From Candidatus Zhuqueibacterota bacterium (GTDB taxonomy: Bacteria; Zhuqueibacterota; Zhuqueibacteria; Residuimicrobiales; Oceaniaggregativiventaceae), in assembly GCA_016929055.1 (NCBI GenBank), contig JAFGJN010000232.1, forward strand, positions 1 to 45,751: a stretch of DNA of 45,751 nt, in the 5' to 3' direction. Of the stretch, positions 33,437 to 42,105 are shown piece after piece. The stretch's first letter is position 1, and the number at the start of each line of letters is the position of its first letter. Under the pieces are notes generated by a model that saw nothing but the letters and a program-made list of their open reading frames with translations, was not told the DNA's origin and did no database searches. Both the position numbers and the translations under genes were made by a program.

Positions 33437-35056
33437 TCAGTCGGCAGATGCTAGATAGATGGGGTTGGTCAAGGCCCGGCATCCGGTGGATGTCCTGGTT
33501 TCGACCCGTATATAACCATGCGGAGGCAGTTGCAGCCGCGGGATTTCTTTGTTTGACTGCCATTGGCCCAGAGGGATTTGAATCTGGGCTTCTTTGTTTT
33601 GGTTGCAATCTCCGATATAGATCATCACCTCCTGAGGCTTGCCGTAGAGTTGTGAAGAGGCGATGCAAAGTCCGAGTGTTCCGATGGATCGGCGAAAAAC
33701 ACCGCCTGTTTGAACTATTGTCTTTTCACCGGTGAGGGAAGCGGCCAAAAAGGGGCCGTCCGTGACAAAGCTCCGACCCAGGCGCAGCGCTTCCAAGAGT
33801 GTTGCGGCTTTGAGTGGGGCGTTGAGGTAGACCCCCGTGCGTGCCTGGGCAAAGATTTCCCGGTGGTTTTCACGGAAAGTGAGAAACGGAAAACCAATTT
33901 GGCGGAAGCGGTTAAAGTTGCCATGGGCGTCGTTACCGGCAGCTATGGACAAGCGGGCGTTCTGCAGCAACATCGAAATCCAGGCTTTGCGGCCGCGTTC
34001 AAAGCCGGAATCGGTGCAACCGTTCCAGATCTGCAGGCCGTCGAGTCTGGGATGGCTATAGTCCGCTGAATGCCAGCGGCCGCGTCGGATCAAGAGGCGT
34101 TGGAGTAGGGGAATGGGAGTGGCTGGATGCGCTGCCAGAGCAAGGGTGGTGGGGCTGATTTGCTTGAGAACATCGGGAATTCTCCATTCCGGCCGAGTGT
34201 GCAGCCAGCGTTCACCGCTGTCTCCGGATCCGGCGTAGAAGCGAGGTTCGTTCAAGAGCAGCAGGTGGATGTTGCGATTGAAACGGTTTCCTGCGGACAG
34301 TTCTTCTCCCGGCAGCAGGACAAAGTCGGGATGCGCGCGATTGAGGCAACGGCAACGTTTTTGAAAAAACCCCCATTTGGGTCTCTGAGGATGATTGGTC
34401 AGATAATCGAGAGGATCGTCATCGAGATCATAGGAATGGTCGGTGATGCCGGCAAATCGCAATCCCGAAGCTTTGCCCATCTCGACCACGGCTTCCAGCG
34501 GAGCGCCGAATTCGACCTGATCGCTGGTCGAATCCGAGTGCACATGGCAGTCGCCAAAAACCCAACCAGGCTGCTGCGGCAGAGGCGAGTCATCCAGTTG
34601 CACTTGAAAAGGTGCGTGGCTGGAGAGTCGGTAATTGTCGTTGATACAGCTTTGGGATTTTTCTCCACAGCGGTAAAAGACAGTCACTGTGACGGTCATG
34701 GATCCAGGCGTGTCGGGAGGATCGACAAAGAAGAGTCGATGCCAGAAAGCTTGATCGATTTTTTGCGTCAGTGACACGGTTCGGAGCAAGATGGCATCAG
34801 CGTTGCTGAGTTTGATGTGCAGGCGTTGCAGCTCCACTGGATAAAGATGTGCATCTTTAACCAGCAGCAAGATCGGAAGGGGGAACCCGGGTTCCAGCCG
34901 CGTCGGTGTATCGGCAACGATTTCCGGCTCATTTTTTTTCAGGCGGCTGGGAATTCCGCGAAAATGGTAATGGGTTTCCGCATAGAGCCAAAAGATCACA
35001 GCAAATGTAGATAGTTCGAATATTTTTTCAAAGGTTGCAGACGGCATAACGAACAT
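33437..35056 (-). CDS. PHP-domain metallohydrolase, CehA/McbA-like
   Basis: 539 residues. A hydrophobic stretch near the N-terminus (ELSTFAVIFWLYAE) could be a weak signal or anchor. A beta-rich N-terminal part (about 20-160) precedes the PHP domain: FGDCHVHSDSTSD (near 172), AGITDHSYD (near 205), PGEELS, LAAHPAT and AAGNDAHGNF supply the His, Asp and Glu metal ligands. The C-terminal part is beta-rich. CehA/McbA relatives hydrolyse phosphoesters or carbamate esters; the substrate is unknown here. The frame extends to 35326 but that would overlap the divergent glycosyltransferase; the ATG at 35054-35056 has AAGGA eight bases upstream. Only 61 bases separate the two divergent starts. Confidence 0.83.
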   Translation of the reverse strand: MFVMPSATFEKIFELSTFAVIFWLYAETHYHFRGIPSRLKKNEPEIVADTPTRLEPGFPLPILLLVKDAHLYPVELQRLHIKLSNADAILLRTVSLTQKIDQAFWHRLFFVDPPDTPGSMTVTVTVFYRCGEKSQSCINDNYRLSSHAPFQVQLDDSPLPQQPGWVFGDCHVHSDSTSDQVEFGAPLEAVVEMGKASGLRFAGITDHSYDLDDDPLDYLTNHPQRPKWGFFQKRCRCLNRAHPDFVLLPGEELSAGNRFNRNIHLLLLNEPRFYAGSGDSGERWLHTRPEWRIPDVLKQISPTTLALAAHPATPIPLLQRLLIRRGRWHSADYSHPRLDGLQIWNGCTDSGFERGRKAWISMLLQNARLSIAAGNDAHGNFNRFRQIGFPFLTFRENHREIFAQARTGVYLNAPLKAATLLEALRLGRSFVTDGPFLAASLTGEKTIVQTGGVFRRSIGTLGLCIASSQLYGKPQEVMIYIGDCNQNKEAQIQIPLGQWQSNKEIPRLQLPPHGYIRVETRTSTGCRALTNPIYLASAD

Positions 35057-35117
35057 TGCATCTATCCTTTTTCCTATCAACTGATCAGCGACCGCAAGCG
35101 GCATTGGGTGATCAGTA

Positions 35118-36221
35118 TTGGATGGCAAGTTGTCAAAAAGAATCGTTTTTGTGGTACAGGGGGAAGGGCGTGGCCACTTGACCCAGGCATTAGCCTGCCG
35201 GGACATTCTGGTGGCCAACGGTTTCCATATTGCCCATGTGCTTGTCGGGAGCAGTATGCAGCGCGAAATTCCATCGTTTTTTTTTGAAAAAATGGACGCG
35301 CCGACAACTCGATTTGCGAGCCCCAATTATATCCGCGACGAAAGGGATCGGGCAATTCGTCCCTTAAAAAGCATCGTCGTCAATGCCTTGCGGATTCCTC
35401 TTTATCTGCGACAGCTCGGGTGTTTTCATCGAATAATCCAGCAGGTACGTCCCGATCTGATCATCAATTTTTACGACATTATGGCTTCCCTCTACACAGT
35501 GCTTTATCGCCCCGGCATTCCTGTTGTGGCCGTGGGACACCAGTTTCTCTTACTTCACCATCTCTTTCAGACACCCTCCGAGCGACGTGGCATGTTATGG
35601 TTGGCCCGGTTTTGGACTCGGTTGACCGCCCTTGGCGCTCGATCTGTTCTGGCTCTTTCTTTTTATCCTCTGCCCGCTGCTTCGCAGAAGCGATTGCAGG
35701 TGATTCCGCCTCTGATCAGGCGGGACGTTTTGGAATGCCAGAAGACCGGGCAGGGAGATTCCGTTCTAATCTATCTTCTGAATTCCGGCTATTGTCATGA
35801 TGTGATCGCTTGGTCGCGCCGCCTTCCGCATCTATCGGTCAACTGTTATTGCGAGCATCCGCCGTCGACAGTTTTTCCCCCGCCGACTCTCAATGTCTCG
35901 TTTCATCCGTTGGACGGCGAGGGATTCATAAAAGCACTTATCAACTGTCGTTCGCTGATCGCCACAGCCGGATTTGAGAGTCTGTGCGAAGCGGCATTTT
36001 TGCAAAAGCCTATTCTCGTGATCCCGGTGGAAAATCATTACGACCAGCTGATCAATTCTTTCGATTTGACGAGCACCGCTCGTCTGGGTTGCTCGGTTTC
36101 CATGATTTCGGTTGTCGATTTCCTGAGCGCTCCTCGTGCGCCGGCAACTTTGGTCGCCGACTTTCGTCGCTGGGCCTTGAAGGCGCCGGACATGGTGATT
36201 GAAAAACTTGCTGCGCTGTAA
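35118..36221 (+). CDS. Glycosyltransferase-like protein, MJ1255 / GT-B type
   Basis: 367 residues. The N-terminus IVFVVQGEGRGHLTQALACRDIL matches the MJ1255-type family (pattern VQGEGRGHxTR). The C-terminal half has the GT-B nucleotide-sugar region: LIATAGFESLCEAAFLQKPILVIPVENHYDQLIN, which resembles the UDP-sugar site of GT28/MurG-type enzymes. It likely transfers a sugar at the inner face of the membrane; donor and acceptor are unknown. The start is TTG, supported by GGTGAT five bases upstream; the PHP gene diverges from the same 61-base gap. It converges with the DUF3108-like gene 12 bases away. It may add a sugar in the neighbouring glycan pathway, which is inference. Confidence 0.82.
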   Translation: MDGKLSKRIVFVVQGEGRGHLTQALACRDILVANGFHIAHVLVGSSMQREIPSFFFEKMDAPTTRFASPNYIRDERDRAIRPLKSIVVNALRIPLYLRQLGCFHRIIQQVRPDLIINFYDIMASLYTVLYRPGIPVVAVGHQFLLLHHLFQTPSERRGMLWLARFWTRLTALGARSVLALSFYPLPAASQKRLQVIPPLIRRDVLECQKTGQGDSVLIYLLNSGYCHDVIAWSRRLPHLSVNCYCEHPPSTVFPPPTLNVSFHPLDGEGFIKALINCRSLIATAGFESLCEAAFLQKPILVIPVENHYDQLINSFDLTSTARLGCSVSMISVVDFLSAPRAPATLVADFRRWALKAPDMVIEKLAAL

Positions 36222-36233
36222 CACTCTTAATCT

Positions 36234-36986
36234 TTATGGCGTCGATTCCATGCGCCGTTCGATGAGGCGCATGTCCACCATGAAACGATCGTTGCTGAAC
36301 AACAACCGTAACGGCAACCGATTGCCTTGTGTTTCCAGCCAGACGATCAATCGGGTATCGTCGCGGGATATGCGGTTGTGCAGGAGATCGGTTTTCCATG
36401 GTCGCGGCCGGATCGGCGCTGCCGGTTCGAAATCGAAAAGCAAGCGAATCTGGGTTCCGGTCTCGCTTTCTTCTACCGGCGATGCCTGTCCATGCAGCCG
36501 CCAAAGATGGCTTTCAATTTCCAACCAGACGGTAAGCGAGTCTTGCGGATGGATGGTCAGGCGCCGCAAGTGGGGGAGCAGGGAAAACAGGGTTTGGCAG
36601 CCCGGGATGATTGACCAGGAATCTCCCTGGCCGGTGGTGGCACAAGCACGCCGGTGGTCATATTCAATGATCAGGTGTTGATGAATATTTTTTTGTTCGA
36701 TCTGTTTGTCGCTGCGCACAGGCAAGAAAGTGGTGGTATCGATCCAGGTTTGATAGCGGTTATCGATGGGAAAAATCCTTTGTGCCAGCCCCCGTGTCGT
36801 AACGTCGGCGCGCACGCAAAGGTCGGTGCTTCCGGGTAGTCCGTATTCGTTGCGGATGATCGCTTTCGCGCTGATAAGAGGATTGATCTGCAGTTGATAT
36901 TCAAGCACCTCGGTATCCGAAGCGATCGAGGAGACAAAAGCACGGAAAAAGAGCCCCAAACAGAGGATTCTTTTATTGTTCATCAT
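36234..36986 (-). CDS. DUF3108-like secreted protein
   Basis: 250 residues. A short hydrophobic N-terminus (RILCLGLFFRAFVSSIAS) looks like a signal peptide. The rest alternates beta strands, with FPIDNRYQTWIDTTTFLPVRSDKQI, a phrase typical of DUF3108 outer-membrane or periplasmic proteins, and EYDHRRACATT soon after. Function is unknown; the family is often found in surface-lipid or envelope loci. The start overlaps the radical SAM stop as ATGATGA, so the two are translationally coupled; the second ATG three bases later is equally possible. The frame extends to 37079, but the upstream part lies inside the radical SAM gene. Confidence 0.72.
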   Translation of the reverse strand: MMNNKRILCLGLFFRAFVSSIASDTEVLEYQLQINPLISAKAIIRNEYGLPGSTDLCVRADVTTRGLAQRIFPIDNRYQTWIDTTTFLPVRSDKQIEQKNIHQHLIIEYDHRRACATTGQGDSWSIIPGCQTLFSLLPHLRRLTIHPQDSLTVWLEIESHLWRLHGQASPVEESETGTQIRLLFDFEPAAPIRPRPWKTDLLHNRISRDDTRLIVWLETQGNRLPLRLLFSNDRFMVDMRLIERRMESTP

Positions 36987-38032
36987 CTGGTTGTTTTCAT
37001 TCGGATGATTTTTTTTGCATTGTCGAATAATTCGCCTGCTGAGGCCGGCTTGATCAGCAAATAGCGCTGGGTGTAGCATGTAGTCCAGCAGCCCTGGCAG
37101 GAGCGATACTCGTTCAGGCGATAGCGATAGGTCTCGCTGTTGAAAATTTCGGCCAAACTTTGTTCATAAAGATTTCCGATCGGACCGCCATAACAGAGAT
37201 GGACGTCGCCGTTTTCCATAATCGTCGGTCGGGTCATCAGAACCGGGGCAGAAACAAACGGACAAAGCAGAGTGCGTTGGCCAAGCAGAAAAGGCCTGAT
37301 ACCGCGGATGAAAGCGTTGAGGTTGAGAATGTCAGGATTGTGATCGAGAAATTCGAGCAGCTGAACCAAACGGGGTTCATCGATCAGCGTCAATTCGTCG
37401 TCTCCGCGAGTGGTTTCGGTCAAATTGTGATAAAGGCCGATCGTCGTTTTCCAGCCGAGTTTTCTGGCCTCTGCGATCAGTGTTGGAACCTGATCGAGAT
37501 TCAAACGATTGAGAACGATATTCGCATAGAGCAATGAACGGGATTTGCCTCGCTCGGCGGCGATCAGTTTCATATGCGACAAAACCCGATCCGAAAAGTT
37601 TTCTACACCCCGCAAACTGTCGCCAATTTCGCCGATACCGTCCAATGATGTTTGGATGTTGATATTATGACGAAGGCAAAAGTCGGCGATGTTTTGAATA
37701 ACCCGCGTTTCCTGTATCAATCCGGTCACCAAAGTGGTTGCAGTGGGGAAGGTTCGGAGCGATTCCTGCAGGATGGGTATCAGGTCGGGAACCAGAGTTG
37801 CTTCGCCTCCGGAAATGAACCCGATGTGGGCACCATACTCGCGGAGTCGGATGGCAAGCGTTTGAAAGCGATCGAGGGATATACTGGCGGGTTGTGTTTT
37901 TCGTTCATAGACTCGACATTGACGGCAGCGTTGGGTGCACAGGCGGGTCAATCGAATTTCGATACTGGAATTGATCGGACGCTTGTGCCGGGCATGAGCC
38001 ATCGCTTTCAGCCATCTATTTCCGTTTTGCAT
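36983..38032 (-). CDS. Radical SAM protein with SPASM-like C-terminus
   Basis: 349 residues. The cluster motif CTQRCRQC (C32, C36, C39) is followed by the radical SAM barrel with ISGGEATLVPDL. A C-terminal Cys group (HLCYGG, then CQGCWTTCYTQ) resembles the SPASM/twitch region that binds extra iron-sulfur clusters. Such enzymes modify peptides, sugars or lipids by radical chemistry; here the glycan cluster suggests a sugar or carrier-lipid modification, which is inference. The frame opens at a TTG at 38056; the ATG at 38030-38032 is used because AGAGG lies eight bases upstream. It is 36 bases after the GT2 gene and overlaps the DUF3108-like gene. Confidence 0.88.
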   Translation of the reverse strand: MQNGNRWLKAMAHARHKRPINSSIEIRLTRLCTQRCRQCRVYERKTQPASISLDRFQTLAIRLREYGAHIGFISGGEATLVPDLIPILQESLRTFPTATTLVTGLIQETRVIQNIADFCLRHNINIQTSLDGIGEIGDSLRGVENFSDRVLSHMKLIAAERGKSRSLLYANIVLNRLNLDQVPTLIAEARKLGWKTTIGLYHNLTETTRGDDELTLIDEPRLVQLLEFLDHNPDILNLNAFIRGIRPFLLGQRTLLCPFVSAPVLMTRPTIMENGDVHLCYGGPIGNLYEQSLAEIFNSETYRYRLNEYRSCQGCWTTCYTQRYLLIKPASAGELFDNAKKIIRMKTTR

Positions 38033-38068
38033 GGGAAAAAACCTCTTGTCCATCAATCAAGGTTGGGT

Positions 38069-39214
38069 TCAGGCCACGGATCTGTGGCTGCGGTCTTTCC
38101 ATTGAAAGCGTCCAAAAGAACCGGTCAGGCCGACAAAAACTATATAAGGAATTTGGGCGAAAAACCAGAGTGGGAATACAGGCAGCAGATCCCTGCGCTG
38201 GAACAGTGCCGTTGTTTTGAGCGCCAACACTCCTTCCCCCAGCCCTTTGGCCGCCAGGGCTCCGGCCCAGATTGCCCAACCGTTTCCTTTAAACATCAGG
38301 GCGATCGGAGCGAGGAAAAGGGCTGCATTGACCAGCCAGGTAAGGAGCAAATAGGCGAAGAAGGGGCGGTTGAGCGAGAGCTGTGCCGAGCTGTTCGAAG
38401 CCCAGCGCTTCCGCTGGTTGATCAGTGCTTTGAGCGAAGGTTGGGGGCGTGAAGAGACAAACGCTTTGGCGTCGTGGGCGAAAACACTTTTCCAGCCGGT
38501 GTATTTGCGTACAAGCTGTAAAAGCAGGACGTCATCGCCGGAAACCCGATGTGCGATTCGCCGAAATCCGCCGACCTGATCGAAAGCCAATCGGCGATAG
38601 GCCATATTTTGCCCGGATGCGGCTAGCGGCAATCCGAGGTGGCTGGATGCCGCAGCGACGCCCATCAGCTGGACAAAATCAAAGGCCTGGAGCCGTTCGA
38701 TGCGATTTTGTTTTTCACCGCGTCGGCCGAACTGCGAAAAGCCGATCACAAAGCCGATGTCGGGTTTGAAAAAGCTCATCAGGGTTTCGATCCAATGGGG
38801 CCCAACACGGCAGTCGGCATCGGTTGCCACAATAAAGTCCCCTGATGAGCGAAGGATCGCTTGTGACAGAGCGAATTTTTTCGGGCTGGTGCCCGGCGGT
38901 GTAGGGGGAACCTGAACCGAATGGATAAAAGGATAGCGATCGGCATAGTCCTGAATGATGGTCGCCGTTTTGTCGGAAGAGCTGTCGTCTGCCACCACCA
39001 CTTCATACCGATCAGTTGGAAATGATTGTTCACAAAGATCTTGTAAAAGCTCTCCGATCGAATCTTCTTCGTTTCGGGCGGCAACCACGACCGAGACCTG
39101 TCCCCGGGGTGGCTTCCCCTTTTGTGGTTTTTTCTTCAAACTCCACAGGACCAGCACAATGATCCCCAGATAGAGAGACGGCAGCACGAGCAGCATCGTC
39201 TGGAAAACCGTCAA
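38069..39214 (-). CDS. Membrane glycosyltransferase, GT2 family (with QxxRW)
   Basis: 381 residues. One N-terminal helix (5-26), a GT-A domain with VADDSSSD (75-82), TDADC (131-135) and SGDD (225-228), the QRKRW motif (267-271), then three or four C-terminal membrane helices. This is the layout of processive or hyaluronan/cellulose synthase-like GT2 enzymes, which use a nucleotide sugar at the inner membrane. The start is TTG, with GGAG seven bases upstream, overlapping the preceding GT2 stop as TTGA (coupling). An ATG six codons later is the alternative. It is one of four paralogues in this cluster. Confidence 0.92.
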   Translation of the reverse strand: MTVFQTMLLVLPSLYLGIIVLVLWSLKKKPQKGKPPRGQVSVVVAARNEEDSIGELLQDLCEQSFPTDRYEVVVADDSSSDKTATIIQDYADRYPFIHSVQVPPTPPGTSPKKFALSQAILRSSGDFIVATDADCRVGPHWIETLMSFFKPDIGFVIGFSQFGRRGEKQNRIERLQAFDFVQLMGVAAASSHLGLPLAASGQNMAYRRLAFDQVGGFRRIAHRVSGDDVLLLQLVRKYTGWKSVFAHDAKAFVSSRPQPSLKALINQRKRWASNSSAQLSLNRPFFAYLLLTWLVNAALFLAPIALMFKGNGWAIWAGALAAKGLGEGVLALKTTALFQRRDLLPVFPLWFFAQIPYIVFVGLTGSFGRFQWKDRSHRSVA

Positions 39215-40359
39215 TTTGAGACTCCATTAGAGTTGTTCGATTTGCTGAAATTTTGCTCCTTCCATTGAAATCGCTGTATTTGGCCGAGCGCGCCGAATAA
39301 GACCACATAGAGCGGGTGAAGCAGAGCGGCAATTGGATAGAGCGTCAGGTAGTGCAGGCGCTGCATGCGACGGGCAAAAGGGAACAACAGCGCCAATTCA
39401 CCAAGAGATTTGACCAACCAGGCCGAGATCGGCCATAAAAAAGACTCAGTTCCAAAGGCGGCGCGGGCAAAAGCGCAGACCAGAAAAAGGTTGTAGAGAT
39501 AAACCGCAGCGAGCAGGGCGATTTTGCGGGGAGAATAATGAAATCCTTTGGATGCATGGCGGAGGCGTTGGTGAAAAAATTCGCGCCATCCGCTCAACAG
39601 CCGAGTGGGCACAATGGCGTCCGCTGTATCGGCATAGGCAATACGGGAGCCTCCCGATAGCAAAACCTGTGCAAGGAAGAGATCATCGTCCCCCGAGACA
39701 AATTTTTCGATGCGAGAAAAGCCGCCCACCCGCTCATAGAGAGCTTTGCGATAGGCCAGATTTCTGCCGTTGCAGGTGGCGGGCGCACCCCAGCCGGTTG
39801 TCGCTGCAGCGAGTGCGGCCAGGGCCAGAGAGTCGAGGGCGAGCAAATAGTGCCCCGGCGTGCAAAGGCAGGGGCGTTCCAGGGGAGAAAAACCGATCAC
39901 CATCTCGATCTCGGTTGAAAAATAACGGGCGACGGCTGAGATCCAGCCCGGCCCCGGCCGGCAGTCGGCATCGGTTAGAAGCAACCATTCGCCCGTCGCG
40001 CGAGAAATCGCCTGTCGAAGGGCGTTTTTTTTGGGCGAGATTGCCTTTTCGCGATCAGATACCACAAAGGATGTCGTCCGTAACTTGGGATGTGAGGCGA
40101 TAAACTTGCGGATTCGAGCAGGTGTGTCATCGCTCGACCCGTCATCGGCAATGATAATTTCAAAGCGATCGCAGGGATAATCCTGTTCGCCCAAAGACTG
40201 CAATAGAATAGGGATCTCTGTCTCTTCGTTTCGTGCAGCGACGATGATGGAAACAAACGGCAACCGGCGTATCGTCTTTGCGGGTTTGGGCAACTTTCGC
40301 AGCCCTGTGGTCAATGCGAGCAGAACGAGGGCATAGAGAATACTGACTGCAAAAAGCAC
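39211..40359 (-). CDS. Membrane glycosyltransferase, GT2 family (QRLRH variant)
   Basis: 382 residues, same layout as its neighbour: N-terminal helix (1-19), ADDGSSDD (71-78), TDADC (129-133), SGDDD (222-226), and C-terminal helices. In place of QxxRW it has QRLRH (264-268). It therefore may not be processive, or may bind the acceptor differently. The start is GTG with AAGGA six bases upstream, 9 bases after the Wzi-like gene. It overlaps the next GT2 gene by four bases. Substrate is unknown; a sugar-transfer step in the surface glycan is likely. Confidence 0.92.
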   Translation of the reverse strand: MLFAVSILYALVLLALTTGLRKLPKPAKTIRRLPFVSIIVAARNEETEIPILLQSLGEQDYPCDRFEIIIADDGSSDDTPARIRKFIASHPKLRTTSFVVSDREKAISPKKNALRQAISRATGEWLLLTDADCRPGPGWISAVARYFSTEIEMVIGFSPLERPCLCTPGHYLLALDSLALAALAAATTGWGAPATCNGRNLAYRKALYERVGGFSRIEKFVSGDDDLFLAQVLLSGGSRIAYADTADAIVPTRLLSGWREFFHQRLRHASKGFHYSPRKIALLAAVYLYNLFLVCAFARAAFGTESFLWPISAWLVKSLGELALLFPFARRMQRLHYLTLYPIAALLHPLYVVLFGALGQIQRFQWKEQNFSKSNNSNGVSN

Positions 40360-40368
40360 AAACGATCC

Positions 40369-41982
40369 TTAATAATTTAGCGACAGTTCAAAACGAATCA
40401 AATGGTCACGACTCCTTCGACCCGCTTGCAGGTTGGCATTTTGGGTTTGAACAAAAGTATAGCCGATGGAGATAAAAAGATCCCTGCGGATTTGTTCTCT
40501 TGCCTGCAATCCGAATAGCGATTGTTTTTCGGCGATTTCGTCGAGGAATTTTTTGCCGGTACCGTTTTCGGGTTGTGAGCGAGTATTGGCTTTGCCGCTT
40601 CCCTTTCGCAATCGTTCCAGGCTGCCTTGAAGATAAAGGTCTTTTCCCAACTGGTAGCCGGCGGCCAAATACCAGGTGTCCGAATTGGGTCCAAGCCAGT
40701 GACCGATGATTTTATCATAATGCGTATAGATGTTTATGCTGTCGTGGTGGCTGTAGACATAGGGCTCGATTCGGGCGTATTCGAGAAACAGGGAGAGATC
40801 CTGGATTCCTATCGGAGCGGTCACCATGCCGCCGAGTAGAAAAGCAAATTTGTTGCCAAAGTATTTGAACAGGGGTTGCGTACTGGTCATATCGTCGATA
40901 AACCACTCACCATAGAGTTTCCATCCTCGGCGAGGAAACCAGGTAAAATCGATGCTGAGCGAATTGTTGTCGCGATCGCCCAGGTGGTGCTCGGCAACGT
41001 GATAGAGCATAAGAGGATTGAGATAGGTGGGCTCGACATCGCGACGTCCATAGACAATGGTTTCCGCTGCGCCAAGGTAAAATTTTTGTCCCAGTCGTAG
41101 ATCCAATCGATGGCCGGCGATATATTTTGCAGCCAGGGTGTTGTGTAAAAACGCGTGTACGCTGGAAAAACGAAACCGGCTGAATTGCGTGCTCAATGCG
41201 ATTTGCGGTGCCGGAGGCATGTTGTCGGAGATCGAGAGATTGCCGTGTTGTCCGGGTCCCCAGCGCAGCTCATCCGAACCTGTTTTGATTCGCAGCCAGG
41301 ATTTTTCCCAAATGAAATAGGCGACAGCTCGGTCCTGATAGACATTCGACCCTGAAATTACCACCGGCGATCCCTTGGAGATGTCGAAATTTTCATCCTC
41401 ATCCTGCACGTCGGGAAGGCCGCGGGTAACGGAGTTGCGTACATCCGCATAAAAGCCGATGGTGTTGCCCAGCTGGCCGCGGATAATTCCACCGAGCAGG
41501 CTTTCAGAGAGCAGTTCGTTGGGATTGTATCGGTCACCGCGGTTGATAATGATTGACTGCCCGGCTTTTAAATCAAAGTATACCTGGCCGTTTTCTTCCT
41601 CGACAATGAACAGGTGGCGTTCGCTGAGGGTGTGGCGGGAATTTGCAGGCAGTTCGTCGCCGAAATCGATGCGCAATTGTGCCAACAGCCCGCGATCAGC
41701 TTTGCTCAAGCATGGGTATTGTTCGTCGCGTTGTCGAATTTGTTCGAGAATGTCGGCGAAATTTCGGCGGGAGATGGGCCGATTTCGCATGGCCAGATGA
41801 GAAAACCACCCGCTGGTTTCGGCGCGTTCGAGAAAGCGATAGCCCCAATAATCCAGTGGAACATCGACGGAACGAGAAAAGCTTTGATCGGCAAAACTAA
41901 TCAGCACAATTAGTGCAAGAATCCGGCAAAACAAGGATCGAGCGTGGATGGTAGGTGACGTGGAAGATGAGTTGATCTGCAT
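40369..41982 (-). CDS. Wzi-like capsule-assembly outer-membrane protein
   Basis: 537 residues. The signal peptide is near residues 1-36 (ILALIVLISFADQSFS). The remainder matches the capsule-assembly Wzi family: VPLDYWGYRFLERAE and a helical segment, then long amphipathic beta strands with SWLRIKTGSDELRWGPGQHGNLSIS, EPTYLNPLMLYHVAEHHLGD and a C-terminus LIRFELSLNY ending in the aromatic residue expected of an outer-membrane barrel. Wzi helps attach or organise capsule at the surface. No good ribosome binding site precedes the ATG. It is in the middle of the GT2 cluster, 9 bases before a GT2 gene and 123 bases after another. Confidence 0.85.
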   Translation of the reverse strand: MQINSSSTSPTIHARSLFCRILALIVLISFADQSFSRSVDVPLDYWGYRFLERAETSGWFSHLAMRNRPISRRNFADILEQIRQRDEQYPCLSKADRGLLAQLRIDFGDELPANSRHTLSERHLFIVEEENGQVYFDLKAGQSIIINRGDRYNPNELLSESLLGGIIRGQLGNTIGFYADVRNSVTRGLPDVQDEDENFDISKGSPVVISGSNVYQDRAVAYFIWEKSWLRIKTGSDELRWGPGQHGNLSISDNMPPAPQIALSTQFSRFRFSSVHAFLHNTLAAKYIAGHRLDLRLGQKFYLGAAETIVYGRRDVEPTYLNPLMLYHVAEHHLGDRDNNSLSIDFTWFPRRGWKLYGEWFIDDMTSTQPLFKYFGNKFAFLLGGMVTAPIGIQDLSLFLEYARIEPYVYSHHDSINIYTHYDKIIGHWLGPNSDTWYLAAGYQLGKDLYLQGSLERLRKGSGKANTRSQPENGTGKKFLDEIAEKQSLFGLQAREQIRRDLFISIGYTFVQTQNANLQAGRRSRDHLIRFELSLNY

Positions 41983-42105
41983 CGATAAACCACACCATAG
42001 TTTGTTTGACCCAAGAACACTGAACTGTTAAAATTTTAAGAAAAAAATCATCGCTGTACGGCGGACGGGCAGCCGGATAAAAAGGTATAAATAATTCACA
42101 GAATA

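Noticed and set aside
37652-38452. Plus-strand open frame of 266 codons
   Set aside because: It is antisense to the radical SAM and GT2 genes, both with strong motifs.
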